From: Cryobacterium shii
GTDB taxonomy: Bacteria; Actinomycetota; Actinomycetes; Actinomycetales; Microbacteriaceae
Reading direction: 5' to 3'
Assembly: GCF_004402595.1 (NCBI RefSeq)
Contig: NZ_SOFY01000010.1
Coordinates: 7,630 to 70,921 of the forward strand
Length of the DNA: 63,292 nt
The notes below the pieces were generated by a model, which saw only the letters and a list, made by a program, of their open reading frames with translations, was not told the DNA's origin and did not search any database. Both the position numbers and the translations under genes were made by a program. Shown in pieces: positions 15,065 through 23,958 of this stretch. Within the stretch, counting starts at the first letter, position 1. Each line of letters begins with the position of its first letter.

Positions 15065-15811
15065 ATGACGGACAATTCTCTGCCCACGCGGTCTCATCGC
15101 CTGGATTCAGAAACGAAGCGCACGAAGCGCGGCGTTGCACTCTTTTTTCGTGACCTCCTGGTCATCTTCGTGGTGGCCCTGCTCATCTCGTTCCTGATCA
15201 AGACGTTCCTGATCCGGTCCTTCTACATCCCCTCCGGGTCGATGGAGACCACGTTGCTGGTCAACGACCGCATCATCGTCAACCAGCTCGAGCCGAAACT
15301 GATGCCGATCGAGCGTGGCGACGTCGTCGTCTTCCGGGATCCGGGCGGCTGGCTCCTGCCGCAGGCGCCGATCGAGCAGAATCCCATCGTCGCCGGGGCG
15401 GAGTGGGTCCTCTCCGTCGTGGGCCTGTCCGCGCCGGACAGCAACGACCACCTGATCAAGCGCGTCATCGGGCTGCCGGGCGACCACGTCGTCTGCTGCA
15501 ACGCCCTCGGACAGATGAGCGTCAACGACGTCCCCCTCGACGAACCGTACGTGACGCTGCCGGTCGGGGAGACCCGGGTGTCCAAGGACGACTTTGACAT
15601 CGTGGTGCCGGACGGTTCGCTCTGGGTGATGGGCGACAACCGGTACAACTCCAAGGACTCCCGCTACAACGGCGACACTCCGGGCAAGGGGTACGTGCCC
15701 GAGGACAACGTCGTCGGCCGCGCCCTCGTGATCAGCTGGCCGCTGGCCCGTTGGTCCTGGCTCGACGACTACCCGGAGGTTTTCCGAGGAATCCCCTCGG
15801 GGACCGACTAG
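15065..15811 (+). CDS. lepB: Signal peptidase I
   Basis: The 248-aa membrane protease removes signal peptides from exported proteins. A basic cytoplasmic N-terminus and one transmembrane helix (about 29-50) precede the catalytic SGSMETTL, with Ser59. The Lys of the Ser/Lys dyad is in IKRVIGLPGD, about residue 132. The later boxes are GDNRYNSKDSR and GRALVISWPLARW. ATG 15065 is 8 nt after a stable hairpin. It is followed directly by rnhB with no gap. Confidence 0.96.
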   Translation: MTDNSLPTRSHRLDSETKRTKRGVALFFRDLLVIFVVALLISFLIKTFLIRSFYIPSGSMETTLLVNDRIIVNQLEPKLMPIERGDVVVFRDPGGWLLPQAPIEQNPIVAGAEWVLSVVGLSAPDSNDHLIKRVIGLPGDHVVCCNALGQMSVNDVPLDEPYVTLPVGETRVSKDDFDIVVPDGSLWVMGDNRYNSKDSRYNGDTPGKGYVPEDNVVGRALVISWPLARWSWLDDYPEVFRGIPSGTD

Positions 15812-16456
15812 GTGGCTGTCATGGATCCGACCCTGGATGTCGAGCTGGCCCTGCTGGCAGCCGGAGCGACCTGCGTGATCGGCTGTGACGAGGTGGGCCG
15901 CGGCGCCCTGGCCGGCCCCGTCGGCGTCGGCGTCGCCGTCGTCGACGCCTCCGCCACGCCGTTCCCGGCCGGCTTACGCGACTCCAAGATGCTCAGCCAG
16001 CCGCGGCGCGAGCTCCTCGCCCCGCTGGCCGTCGCCTGGGCCCTGCACTCGGCCGTCGGGCTCGCCTCGGCGCAGGAGGTCGACGAGCTGGGCATCATCG
16101 CCGCCCTCGGCCTCGCCGGCAAGAGGGCCCTCTCGCGGCTCCACGCGGCCGGGGTCGACATCACCGGCGGCGTCGTGCTCCTGGACGGCAACGACGACTG
16201 GCTGAACAAGGCACTGGTCACCCCGCTCAACGTCGTCACGCGCATCCGGGCCGACCAGGACTGCGCGTCGGTGGCGGCGGCATCCGTGATCGCCAAGGTG
16301 CACCGGGACGCTCTCATGATCGAAGCGGATGCCGTTACCCCCGGTTATGAGTGGGCCGGGAACAAGGGTTACGGCAGTGCCGCCCACATGGGCGCGATCG
16401 CGCTGCTCGGCCCGACCGTGCTGCACCGCAGATCCTGGCTCAAAATCACAGCGTAA
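15812..16456 (+). CDS. rnhB: Ribonuclease HII
   Basis: The 214-aa enzyme cleaves RNA in RNA-DNA hybrids, especially single ribonucleotides. Motifs are GCDEVGRGALAGPVGV (catalytic Asp-Glu), LRDSKMLSQPRR, VVLLDGNDDWL and RADQDCASVAAASVIAKVHRD. The GTG start touches the lepB stop (15809-15811); an ATG three codons later is possible. The lepB-rnhB-DUF2469 order is conserved in mycobacteria. Confidence 0.95.
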   Translation: MAVMDPTLDVELALLAAGATCVIGCDEVGRGALAGPVGVGVAVVDASATPFPAGLRDSKMLSQPRRELLAPLAVAWALHSAVGLASAQEVDELGIIAALGLAGKRALSRLHAAGVDITGGVVLLDGNDDWLNKALVTPLNVVTRIRADQDCASVAAASVIAKVHRDALMIEADAVTPGYEWAGNKGYGSAAHMGAIALLGPTVLHRRSWLKITA

Positions 16457-16459
16457 GAT
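16454..16459 (+). promoter_or_regulatory. Possible -10 box of the DUF2469 gene
   Basis: TAAGAT overlaps the rnhB stop and ends 9 nt before ATG 16469; no SD is evident. Confidence 0.4.
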
Positions 16460-16468
16460 TGAGTCACC

Positions 16469-16792
16469 ATGGAAGAAGAAGAGTTCGAGGACTACGACCG
16501 CGAGGTCGAGTTGGCCCTGTACCGAGAGTATCGAGACGTCGTTGGGCAGTTCCAATACGTGGTCGAGACCGAGCGACGCTTCTATCTCGCGAACGAGGTG
16601 GAGTTGGTTCGCCGGGACACGGAGCACGACTTCTACTTCGAACTGACGATGAAAGACGTCTGGGTGTGGGACGTGTACCGGTCTGACCGGTTCGTGAAGT
16701 CGGTTCGGGTGCTCACGTTCAAGGACGTCAACGTGGAAGAGCTCGCATCCAAGGAGTTCGAGCTGCCCAAGGAGCTCGCGCTCGACGAGTGA
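16469..16792 (+). CDS. DUF2469 family protein
   Basis: The 107-aa acidic protein matches the actinobacterial DUF2469 family found next to rnhB (Rv2901c in M. tuberculosis). It begins MEEEEFEDYDREVELALYRE and continues with QFQYVVETERRFYLANEV and DFYFELTMKDVWVWDVYR. No catalytic motif, membrane span or signal peptide is seen. Its function is unknown to me; strict conservation of position suggests a housekeeping role. Confidence 0.93.
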   Translation: MEEEEFEDYDREVELALYREYRDVVGQFQYVVETERRFYLANEVELVRRDTEHDFYFELTMKDVWVWDVYRSDRFVKSVRVLTFKDVNVEELASKEFELPKELALDE

Positions 16793-16803
16793 CACCGCTC
16801 AGC

Positions 16804-16823
16804 CGGACCGCGTGAGCGGTCCG
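16804..16823 (+). terminator. Hairpin downstream of DUF2469
   Basis: cggaccgc-gtga-gcggtccg is a perfect 8-bp stem 11 nt after the stop. No T-run follows, so termination is uncertain. Confidence 0.4.
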
Positions 16824-16948
16824 AGTTCGTGAGTTCTACCGTGGGGGATTCTCCTCCGTCAGGCCACCGTCGGCCGGATGGGGGCTCAGGCTGCACCAGC
16901 CTGCACAACTCGGCGCAACGATGCGGTCGAGAGAGAAGGGTATTTCTT

Positions 16949-18421
16949 TTGCTTCAGGAATCGGACCTCGCACGCGCCACGTGGATCGACCGGGAGGCCC
17001 TCGCTGAGGCGATGATCCCGCTGATCGGCCGGCTGTACCGCGAAAACAACGTCGTGACGAGCGTGCACGGGCGCGGGCTGGTCAACCAGTCCGTGGTCGG
17101 GCTGCTGAAGGCGCACCGTTTCGCCCGCCACATCGACGACGCCGAGCTGCCCCTCGGGGAGACCCTGCCGCTGCTGCAGGCGCTGAGCACCCTGCGGCTC
17201 GGGGCCGCCTCCATCGACGTGGCCCGCCTCGCCATGGCCTACAAGCTGGAGGGCGCGGGGCAGAGCCTCGACGGCTTCCTCCGCGAACAGCTCGCGGACG
17301 TCGTGGAGCGTCAGGGCATCGACGAGCAGACCGGCACGGATGTCGTGCTCTACGGCTTCGGCCGGATCGGGCGCCTGCTCGCCCGCATCCTGATCTCGCA
17401 CGCCGGCGGCGGCCAGGGACTGCGCCTGCGCGCCGTCGTGGTGCGTCGCGGCTCGGAGAACGACCTGATCAAGCGGGCCAGCCTGCTGCGCCGCGACTCG
17501 GTGCACGGTCCCTTCGAGGGCACCATCACCGTCGACACGGTCAACAACACGATCCTGGCCAACGGCACGCTCATCCAGGTGATCTACTCCTCCGACCCGG
17601 CCTCCGTCGACTACACGAAGTTCGGCATCCACGACGCCATCGTGGTCGACAACACGGGCCGCTGGCGCGACGCCGAGGGGCTGTCCCAGCACCTGGCCTG
17701 CCCGGGCGTGTCCCGGGTGCTGCTCACCGCGCCGGGGAAGGGTGCGCTGAAGAACATCGTGCACGGCATCAACCACGCCGACATCGACCTGAGCGACACC
17801 ATCGTCACCGCGGCATCCTGCACCACCAACGCGATCACGCCGGTGCTCAAGGCCGTGAACGACCGCTTCGGCATCGTGGACGGCCACGTCGAAACGGTGC
17901 ACTCGTTCACGAACGACCAGAACCTGATCGACAACTTCCACTCCGGGGACCGCCGCGGGCGCAGCGCCGCCCTGAACATGGTGCTGACCGAGACCGGTGC
18001 GGCGAAGGCTGTCGCCAAGGCCCTGCCGGAGCTGGCCGGCAAGCTCACCGGCAACGCCATCCGTGTTCCCACGCCGGACGTGTCGATGGCGATCCTCAAC
18101 CTCACCCTGGCGAACGGCACCACCCGGGACGAGCTCAACACCTACCTGCGCACCATGTCGCTGCACTCGGAACTGCACAAGCAGATCGACTACATCGACT
18201 CGCCCGAGGTCGTGTCCAGCGACTTCCTCGGGTCGCGGCGCGCCGGGATCGTCGACGGCCTCGCGACCATCTGCACGGACAACAAGGCCGTGCTCTACGT
18301 CTGGTACGACAACGAGTTCGGCTACAGCTGCCAGGTCATCCGGGTGTTGGAGGAGATGGCCGGGGTCCACCCGCCCGTCTTCCCGAAGGTGCGCAACGCG
18401 GAACCGGTCGCCGCGTTCTGA
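16949..18421 (+). CDS. gap: Glyceraldehyde-3-phosphate dehydrogenase, long GapB-like form
   Basis: The 490-aa protein has a GAPDH core preceded by about 125 extra residues. The NAD(P)-binding start is DVVLYGFGRIGRLLARIL; the catalytic Cys is in TAASCTTNAITPVLKAV; VHSFTNDQNLID and WYDNEFGYSCQVIRV complete the fold. The N-terminal segment (WIDREALAEAMIPLIGRLYRENNVV...) is largely helical. Long GAPDHs of about 480 aa occur in corynebacteria (GapB) and Bacteroidetes, often with gluconeogenic or NADP roles; the direction used here is not deducible. TTG 16949 is chosen because gagagaaggg lies 8 nt upstream; a GTG at 16829 would add 40 poorly conserved-looking residues. Confidence 0.88.
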   Translation: MLQESDLARATWIDREALAEAMIPLIGRLYRENNVVTSVHGRGLVNQSVVGLLKAHRFARHIDDAELPLGETLPLLQALSTLRLGAASIDVARLAMAYKLEGAGQSLDGFLREQLADVVERQGIDEQTGTDVVLYGFGRIGRLLARILISHAGGGQGLRLRAVVVRRGSENDLIKRASLLRRDSVHGPFEGTITVDTVNNTILANGTLIQVIYSSDPASVDYTKFGIHDAIVVDNTGRWRDAEGLSQHLACPGVSRVLLTAPGKGALKNIVHGINHADIDLSDTIVTAASCTTNAITPVLKAVNDRFGIVDGHVETVHSFTNDQNLIDNFHSGDRRGRSAALNMVLTETGAAKAVAKALPELAGKLTGNAIRVPTPDVSMAILNLTLANGTTRDELNTYLRTMSLHSELHKQIDYIDSPEVVSSDFLGSRRAGIVDGLATICTDNKAVLYVWYDNEFGYSCQVIRVLEEMAGVHPPVFPKVRNAEPVAAF

Positions 18422-18448
18422 GTCGCGTTGTGAGTGCGCGAGTCCCGG

Positions 18449-18895
18449 TCAGCGCGACCGGGGCTCGCAGATGACGACCGGGATGTCCCGCGACGTCTTC
18501 TGCTGGTAGCCGTCGTAACCGCGGTAGGCGGCGACGATCTGCGGCCACAGCTCCGCTTTCTCCTCGGTCGTGGCGGTGCGCGCGCGCAACTTCAGGGTGC
18601 TGCCGTGCACCGTCAACTCCACGTCCGGGTTCGCGACGAGGTTGAGGTACCACTGCGGATGCCGGTCGTCGCCGCCCTTGGATGCGATCAGCACGAACCG
18701 CTGGTGCCCGTGCACGGGGGCCGTGAGCATGGTCGTGCGGCGTTTGCCGCTCGAACGGCCGATCGTGTGCAGTTCGACCGCGGGCATCGATCCGATCGAG
18801 GAGAGAACCCGCCCGCCGGTGGCCCGCAGCACCGCCAGGTGCAGCGCGCTCATCGTCTTCATTTGCAGATCCACCAGCCGGTTGCGCATTCCCAT
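18449..18895 (-). CDS. Ddn-like nitroreductase-family deazaflavin-dependent oxidoreductase
   Basis: This 148-aa split beta-barrel protein belongs to the Ddn/PNPOx-like group that uses F420 in mycobacteria. It shows VELHTIGRSSGKRRTTML, VLIASKGGDDRHPQWYLNLVANPDVELTV and a C-terminus with YQQKTSRDIPVVICEP. The GRxSGK(x)R and HPxWYxNL elements are the family hallmarks. The physiological substrate is unknown. A -10 box 6 nt upstream implies a leaderless transcript. Confidence 0.92.
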   Translation of the reverse strand: MGMRNRLVDLQMKTMSALHLAVLRATGGRVLSSIGSMPAVELHTIGRSSGKRRTTMLTAPVHGHQRFVLIASKGGDDRHPQWYLNLVANPDVELTVHGSTLKLRARTATTEEKAELWPQIVAAYRGYDGYQQKTSRDIPVVICEPRSR

Positions 18896-18901
18896 AACTC
18901 C

Positions 18902-18907
18902 AGCCTA
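18902..18907 (-). promoter_or_regulatory. Leaderless promoter -10 box of the Ddn-like gene
   Basis: On the minus strand TAGGCT ends 6 nt before ATG 18895. Confidence 0.55.
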
Positions 18908-18933
18908 GGAGGCGGCGGCGCCTCGCCCGGCGT

Positions 18934-19033
18934 CGAACCAATTCGACGGAGATTAATTTGCAAGAGGCCGGTTTCGGGCCGTTTCGGGCCCGTTTGGGCC
19001 CGATACGGCCAAAACTTCCGTCGAATTCGTTCG
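18934..19033. repeat. Dispersed palindrome family B, copy 1
   Basis: Arms aattcgacgga (18940-18950) and tccgtcgaatt (19017-19027), extended across one mismatch by cgaac/gttcg, enclose about 66 nt containing four runs of ttcgggcc/tttgggcc type. It is related to the element at 41680-41756. Confidence 0.9.
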
Positions 19034-19086
19034 CGGCGGGGTGGGTAGGGCGGGGTCGGCGGGGCAGCGGGGCGCGGAGCAGCGAG

Positions 19087-19899
19087 TCAGAGGGGCAGTG
19101 CGGCGGCGATCGCGAGCAGCACCGATTGCAGGTTGACCCCGGCCAGTTCGAGCAGGGCGAACGCGACGCCGTAACCGGCGTAAAGGGTGACGGGGATGAG
19201 CAGGAGCCACTCCCGCAGCGACCCCGCATTGCCGAGCAGGGGCAGGGCCAGGTAGCCGCCCGACGACCAGAGGCTCTCGAGCAGCGGCACCCGGCGCCAC
19301 CATCTCGGCGGTTTCGGGATCCACGGCCAGAAAATCGGCATGCCGCCCGTGGTGAGCAGGTCGCCGAGCAGGTGCACGCCGTAACCGAGGGTGAAGCACA
19401 CGACGAACCAGGACTGCTGCTCCGGGGCGAAGAGGGCGATGAACGCCGCCACGGCGAACCCGATCAACCAGGCCAGCCACCACGAGTCGCGGGCCAGGCC
19501 CAGGGCCTTCGCCGCGAAGGCGATCGCAGCGGCACTCATCAGGGCCGGGCCGATGCTCACGGGCTGGCCCGCGCCGGGCGGCTGCCAGAGCACGAAGCCG
19601 ATGCTGCTGGCGAGCAGCCAGGCGCAGACCAGAGCCAGCAGGCTGTGCAGGCCGTGCCGGTGACCGCCGGAGGCGCGGGAGATCCCCGTGGTGACGAGCC
19701 GGCCCAGCACCGGCACCGACTGGGAGATCGTGGCCGCATTGTGGTCCGCGTCGGCCAGCAGGGCAGCCCCGGCGCAGAGCAGCGCACCGGCGATCGTGCC
19801 GACCGGCGTGACCGGGAAGAGGCCGAGACCGTGCCCGGCGGTCGCCGTGACGGCGATCCAGGCGGCGGCGCCGGTCATGGCATGGTGTCCACCCATCAT
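19087..19899 (-). CDS. YdjM-like membrane-bound metal-dependent hydrolase (DUF457)
   Basis: The 270-aa protein has several membrane helices and the DUF457/YdjM pattern: MMGGHHAMTGAAAW at the N-terminus, LLADADHNAATIS with paired Asp and His, HRHGLHSLLAL, and a later GYGVHLLGDLLTTGG. These His/Asp pairs are the predicted metal ligands, and the E. coli homologue is linked to LexA-regulated membrane stress. ATG 19899 or 19896 is taken because ttagga lies upstream and the family begins MMGxTH. It diverges from the dipeptidase gene. Confidence 0.85.
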   Translation of the reverse strand: MMGGHHAMTGAAAWIAVTATAGHGLGLFPVTPVGTIAGALLCAGAALLADADHNAATISQSVPVLGRLVTTGISRASGGHRHGLHSLLALVCAWLLASSIGFVLWQPPGAGQPVSIGPALMSAAAIAFAAKALGLARDSWWLAWLIGFAVAAFIALFAPEQQSWFVVCFTLGYGVHLLGDLLTTGGMPIFWPWIPKPPRWWRRVPLLESLWSSGGYLALPLLGNAGSLREWLLLIPVTLYAGYGVAFALLELAGVNLQSVLLAIAAALPL

Positions 19900-20032
19900 G
19901 AGAGTGCGTCCTAACTGGTGCTGGCGGACCGGGCCGCGCAAGCCGGCGCAGAGCCGGGTGACGGATGCCGGCGGGAGCGTGGGTGAGGCTCCGGGCCGTT
20001 CCAATCGTAGGCGAGTTCCGATCCCCGCTGGC

Positions 20033-20038
20033 TAGCGT
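20033..20038 (+). promoter_or_regulatory. Leaderless promoter -10 box of the M19 dipeptidase
   Basis: TAGCGT ends 6 nt before ATG 20045; the ggagg in the spacer is too close to the ATG to serve as an SD. Confidence 0.45.
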
Positions 20039-20044
20039 GGAGGC

Positions 20045-21172
20045 ATGAGCGCGCACGCCACCAGTGACCCGTCCCTTCGGCCCGACGACGTCGCCACGGT
20101 CGTGGATCAGGCCATCCAGTTGGCGCCGCTGATCGACGGTCACAACGACTGGGCCTGGGAGTGCCGGTTGAACCGGGACTACTCGGTCGAAGGACTCGAG
20201 CGCGGCCTCTCCACCGACACCGACATTGCGCGGCTGCGGGCAGGCCGGGTCGGGGGACAGTTCTGGTCGGTCTACGTCAGTGACGACCACCTGGGCGCGG
20301 ACGCCGTGCAGGGGACACTCGAGCAGATCGACTGGGTCTACCGCCTCGCGGCCCGTTATCCGTCGGACTTCGGCATCGCACGCAGCGCGGCCGACGTGGA
20401 GGCCGCCCGCGCCGCCGGGCGCATCGCGTCCCTCCTCGGCGCGGAGGGCGCCCACTGCCTCAACGATTCCCCGGCCGTGCTGCGCATGTTCGCCCGGTTG
20501 GGCGTTCGCTACCTCACCCTCACCCACGTGCACAACACCGAGTGGGCCGATTCGGGCACCGACGATCCCGTGCACGGCGGCCTCAGCGCGCGCGGCGTCG
20601 AGTACATCCGGGAGCTGAACCGGCTTGGCATGCTGGTCGACCTCTCCCATGTCTCCCCGGCCACGGCTCACGCGGCGCTGGACGCGTCCGACTCGCCCGT
20701 CATCTTCAGCCACAGCTCCTGCCGCGCGCTCAGCGACCACCCGCGCAACGTGCCCGACGACGTGCTGCGCCGCCTCGCGGTCAACGGCGGGGTGCTGATG
20801 CTCACCTTCGTGCCGCAATTCCTGTCCGCGGACTACTCCACGTGGTTCGAGGGCGGTCAGGCCGGGCCGGGCCCGACGGTGACGCTGACGGATGTCGCCG
20901 ACCACGTCGAGCACGCCCGTGACGTCGCCGGCATCCGTCACATCGGCCTCGGCGGCGACTACGACGGCACCGACGAGTTCCCCGTCGGCCTCGAGGGCGT
21001 CGACGGCTACCCCGCGCTGCTGGCCGAGCTGGCCCGGCGCGGCTGGCCTGCCGCCGACCTGGCCGCACTGGCCGGGGCCAACGTGCTGCGGGTGCTCCGC
21101 GAGACGGATGCCGCGTTCGCGGCGGCCGGGGACGCGGCATCCGGTGGCTCGGTGCCCCGGCTCGTGCGTTGA
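20045..21172 (+). CDS. Membrane dipeptidase family (M19) hydrolase
   Basis: The 375-aa binuclear zinc peptidase shows all M19 ligands: LIDGHNDWAWE, LGAEGAHCLND (bridging Glu), LTHVHNTEWADSG, LVDLSHVSPATAHAAL, IFSHSSCRALSDHPRN and HIGLGGDYDGTDEFPVGLEG. The family hydrolyses dipeptides, often with broad or D-residue tolerance. There is no signal peptide, so it is probably cytoplasmic. The C-terminal tail is Ala-rich. Confidence 0.93.
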   Translation: MSAHATSDPSLRPDDVATVVDQAIQLAPLIDGHNDWAWECRLNRDYSVEGLERGLSTDTDIARLRAGRVGGQFWSVYVSDDHLGADAVQGTLEQIDWVYRLAARYPSDFGIARSAADVEAARAAGRIASLLGAEGAHCLNDSPAVLRMFARLGVRYLTLTHVHNTEWADSGTDDPVHGGLSARGVEYIRELNRLGMLVDLSHVSPATAHAALDASDSPVIFSHSSCRALSDHPRNVPDDVLRRLAVNGGVLMLTFVPQFLSADYSTWFEGGQAGPGPTVTLTDVADHVEHARDVAGIRHIGLGGDYDGTDEFPVGLEGVDGYPALLAELARRGWPAADLAALAGANVLRVLRETDAAFAAAGDAASGGSVPRLVR

Positions 21173-21230
21173 TGACGCGGGCCGCACCTACGCGACCAAG
21201 CCGCACGGGGTGCCGCTCCGAACGGGTGTC

Positions 21231-21941
21231 ATGAGCACACGACGACGAACCACCTTCCGGATTGTGTCCGGGCTTCTTTCTGTGGTCGCCATCACCAGCG
21301 CCATCGCCGTCGTCGCGGTGCTCATGAGTCGCGGCGCCGGGGACACCGGTTCCGGCCCGGTGGACGGAACGCGCGCGGGCGAGACCGTCGTCGCCTTCTA
21401 CGGGGACTCGTACACCCGCGGCACCATGGCGTCGGCGCCGGACAAGCGGTGGTCGAGCATCATCTCGGCCGAGCGCGGCTGGACCGAGTTCAACCCGAGT
21501 CGGAACGGCCTCGGCTTCGTGAACAACCGGGGCGCGATGGGCGGGGCGGACCTGGTCGACCAGGTGATCGCCGACCACCCCGACATCGTGATCAGCACCA
21601 TGGGCCTCAACGACAACTTCTCGATGCCCGCCCGCGCCGACGAGATCAAGGCCGCGATCACCCGCGACTTCACGAAGCTGAAGGCAGCCCTGCCGGAGGC
21701 CCTCTTCATCATCGTGGAGCCGTTCTGGTACACCGAGGAGCGACCGGAATCGGTGGACCGGATCAACGGCTGGGTCCAGGCTGCGGCGGCCGGGATCGGC
21801 GCCGACTACATCCCCGGCGCGTCGCACTGGCTCGACGGGCACCCGGAGTGGATGGCCGTCGACGGCCTCCACCCCAACGACGAGGGCTATCAGGCGATCG
21901 CCAACCGGATGGACGCCGCGCTGGCCACCCTCGGCCTGTAA
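21231..21941 (+). CDS. Membrane-anchored or secreted SGNH/GDSL hydrolase
   Basis: The 236-aa protein starts with RRRTT and a hydrophobic stretch IVSGLLSVVAITSAIAVVAVLM, a signal anchor or uncleaved signal peptide. The SGNH blocks follow: VVAFYGDSYTRG (Ser), GAMGGADLVDQV (Gly), STMGLNDNFS (Asn), and VDGLHPNDEGYQ (Asp-x-x-His). Such esterases act on acylated sugars or peptidoglycan-linked acyl groups; the substrate here is unknown. It lies 58 nt after the dipeptidase stop. Confidence 0.88.
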   Translation: MSTRRRTTFRIVSGLLSVVAITSAIAVVAVLMSRGAGDTGSGPVDGTRAGETVVAFYGDSYTRGTMASAPDKRWSSIISAERGWTEFNPSRNGLGFVNNRGAMGGADLVDQVIADHPDIVISTMGLNDNFSMPARADEIKAAITRDFTKLKAALPEALFIIVEPFWYTEERPESVDRINGWVQAAAAGIGADYIPGASHWLDGHPEWMAVDGLHPNDEGYQAIANRMDAALATLGL

Positions 21942-22066
21942 CCGCCGGATGCCGTCGGCTCGCCGGCCCGTTCCTCCCCAACGGCAGGCGCGCCGCGCAG
22001 CACACAGCTTCCGAGCCGCACCGGCGTCTGCCACGCCTGCCCGGCAGGCTGGCGGCGGAGGTGCTC

Positions 22067-22423
22067 GTGGCACGCAAAGACGAACTGGGCAGGCAGGGCG
22101 AGGACTGCGCCGCGATCTTCCTGGCGGCGGCGGGCTACCGGCTGGTGGCCCGCAACTGGCGCTGCGATCAGGGCGAGGTCGACCTGATCGTCGAGAACGG
22201 GGGAGAGGTCGCCTTTGTCGAGGTGAAGACGCGTTCGGGCACGCGGTTCGGGCATCCGTTCGAAGCCATCACGGTCGCCAAGCTCGCCCGCCTGCGCCGT
22301 CTCGCCGCGGCCTGGTGCGACCAGTCGACGCTCCGGCCCCGGTGCATCCGCATCGACGCCATCGCCGTGATCATCCGTCCCGGCGCCGACCCGGTGATCG
22401 AGCATCTGCCGGGGGTGTTCTGA
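22067..22423 (+). CDS. YraN/UPF0102 family endonuclease-like protein
   Basis: The 118-aa protein has the restriction-endonuclease-like core: LGRQGEDCAAIFLAAAGYRLVARNWRCDQGEVDLIV, then VAFVEVKTRSGTRFGHP (E-x-K motif). It ends overlapping comM (TGATG). The yraN-comM-dprA order matches Rv2898c-Rv2896c. GTG 22067 follows ggcggagg at a good spacing; GTG 22061 is in frame but too near the SD. Biological role is unsettled in the family. Confidence 0.92.
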   Translation: MARKDELGRQGEDCAAIFLAAAGYRLVARNWRCDQGEVDLIVENGGEVAFVEVKTRSGTRFGHPFEAITVAKLARLRRLAAAWCDQSTLRPRCIRIDAIAVIIRPGADPVIEHLPGVF

Positions 22424-23958
22424 TGGGGCTGGCCCGCACCCACGCGGTGGCCCTGATCGGGCTGACCGGGGCGCTCGTGGAGGTCGAGGCCGACATCTCC
22501 GGCCAGCTGCCGGGCATCATCCTGATCGGGCTGCCCGACGCTGCGCTCTCGGAGGCGACCGAGCGGGTGCGGGCGGCGGCCAAGAACTCCGGCTGCCCCC
22601 TGACCCGCAACAAGCTCACGATCAACCTCTCCCCGGCATCGCTGCCCAAGCACGGATCGGGGTTCGACCTGGCCATCGCCCTGGCGTGCCTCGGCGCCGA
22701 CCGGCTGGTTTCGGCCGACTCGGTCGGCCGGGTGTTGCACATCGGCGAGCTCGCCCTCGACGGCCGGCTGCGGCCGACGCCCGGCATGCTGCCGGCGGTG
22801 ATCGCCGCCTCCCGGCTCGGCCACGACACGGTCATGGTGCCCGCCGGCAACGTCGACGAGGCCTCCCTCGTGCCCGGGGTGAGGGTGATCGGCGTGGCCT
22901 CCCTGCGGGACGCCGCGATCTGGCATGGGGCCGAACTCGAGCCGATCCCGGTCACCCCCATCCTCTTGCCCGTCGACGCCGGGCCGCAGGCCGCCGAGCC
23001 GGACCTGGCGGACGTCATCGGCAACGACGACGCGATCCTGGCGCTGCAGATCGCGGCGGCCGGCGGGCACCACGTGTTCATGGTGGGGCCGCCCGGCGCC
23101 GGCAAGACCATGCTCGCGGCCCGGCTGCCCGGGCTGCTGCCTGATCTCGATGCCGCAGCCTCGCTCGAGGTCAGCTCCATGCGCTCGCTCAGCGGCCGCG
23201 GCGTCGGGCGGTCCCTGATCACCCGTCCGCCCCTCGAAGCGCCACATCACACGGCCACGGCCGCGGCGATGGTGGGCGGGGGCAGCGGCCAGATCCGACC
23301 GGGCGCGGCAGCCCGGGCCTCCCACGGGGTCCTCTTCCTCGACGAGGCGCCCGAGTTCGCGTCGGCGGTGCTCGACGCGCTCCGGCAGCCGCTGGAATCG
23401 GGGGTGATCATCATCCACCGCGCCAATGTGGTCGCCCATTTTCCGGCCCGGTTCCAGCTCGTGATGGCCGCGAATCCGTGTGCCTGCGGCCAATACGGAG
23501 CCCCCGACCTGGACTGCGCCTGCCCGCCGAACGCCCGGCGCCGGTACCTGGCGCGCATCTCCGGGCCGCTGCTGGATCGCATCGACATCCAGCTGAAGGT
23601 GCAGCGCGTCACCGCCACCCAGCTGCGTCTGGCCGCGGACACGCCGCGCCTGGTGAGCGCCGTCGCCCGAGAGCGGGTCGTCGCGGCACGTTCCGCGGCA
23701 GCCGCCCGGCTCTCGGGCACCCCGTGGTCGGTGAACTCCGACGTGCCCGGGCCCTGGCTGCGCGGCCCCCAGGCCCGGCTAGACCGCAGCGCCACGGCCG
23801 GCCTCGACCGTGCGCTCGAACGCGGCGGAATCACCATGCGCGGATACGACCGGGTGCTTCGGGTGGCCTGGTCCATCTCGGATCTCGAGGGCGTTTCCAG
23901 GCCGGGCATCGAACAGGTCGGGCAGGCGCTCTACCTGCGGAAAGGAATCTCATCATGA
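22423..23958 (+). CDS. comM: Mg-chelatase-like AAA+ helicase ComM
   Basis: The 511-aa AAA+ protein has the ChlI-like N-terminal domain (ISGQLPGIILIGLPDAALSE), Walker A VGPPGAGKTMLAARLPG (about 224), GGGSGQIRPGAAARASHG, Walker B GVLFLDEAPEF, and a Cys-rich zinc-like loop NPCACGQYGAPDLDCACPP. ComM is a branch-migration helicase that extends recombination during natural transformation. Start and stop overlap yraN and dprA. Confidence 0.96.
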   Translation: MGLARTHAVALIGLTGALVEVEADISGQLPGIILIGLPDAALSEATERVRAAAKNSGCPLTRNKLTINLSPASLPKHGSGFDLAIALACLGADRLVSADSVGRVLHIGELALDGRLRPTPGMLPAVIAASRLGHDTVMVPAGNVDEASLVPGVRVIGVASLRDAAIWHGAELEPIPVTPILLPVDAGPQAAEPDLADVIGNDDAILALQIAAAGGHHVFMVGPPGAGKTMLAARLPGLLPDLDAAASLEVSSMRSLSGRGVGRSLITRPPLEAPHHTATAAAMVGGGSGQIRPGAAARASHGVLFLDEAPEFASAVLDALRQPLESGVIIIHRANVVAHFPARFQLVMAANPCACGQYGAPDLDCACPPNARRRYLARISGPLLDRIDIQLKVQRVTATQLRLAADTPRLVSAVARERVVAARSAAAARLSGTPWSVNSDVPGPWLRGPQARLDRSATAGLDRALERGGITMRGYDRVLRVAWSISDLEGVSRPGIEQVGQALYLRKGISS

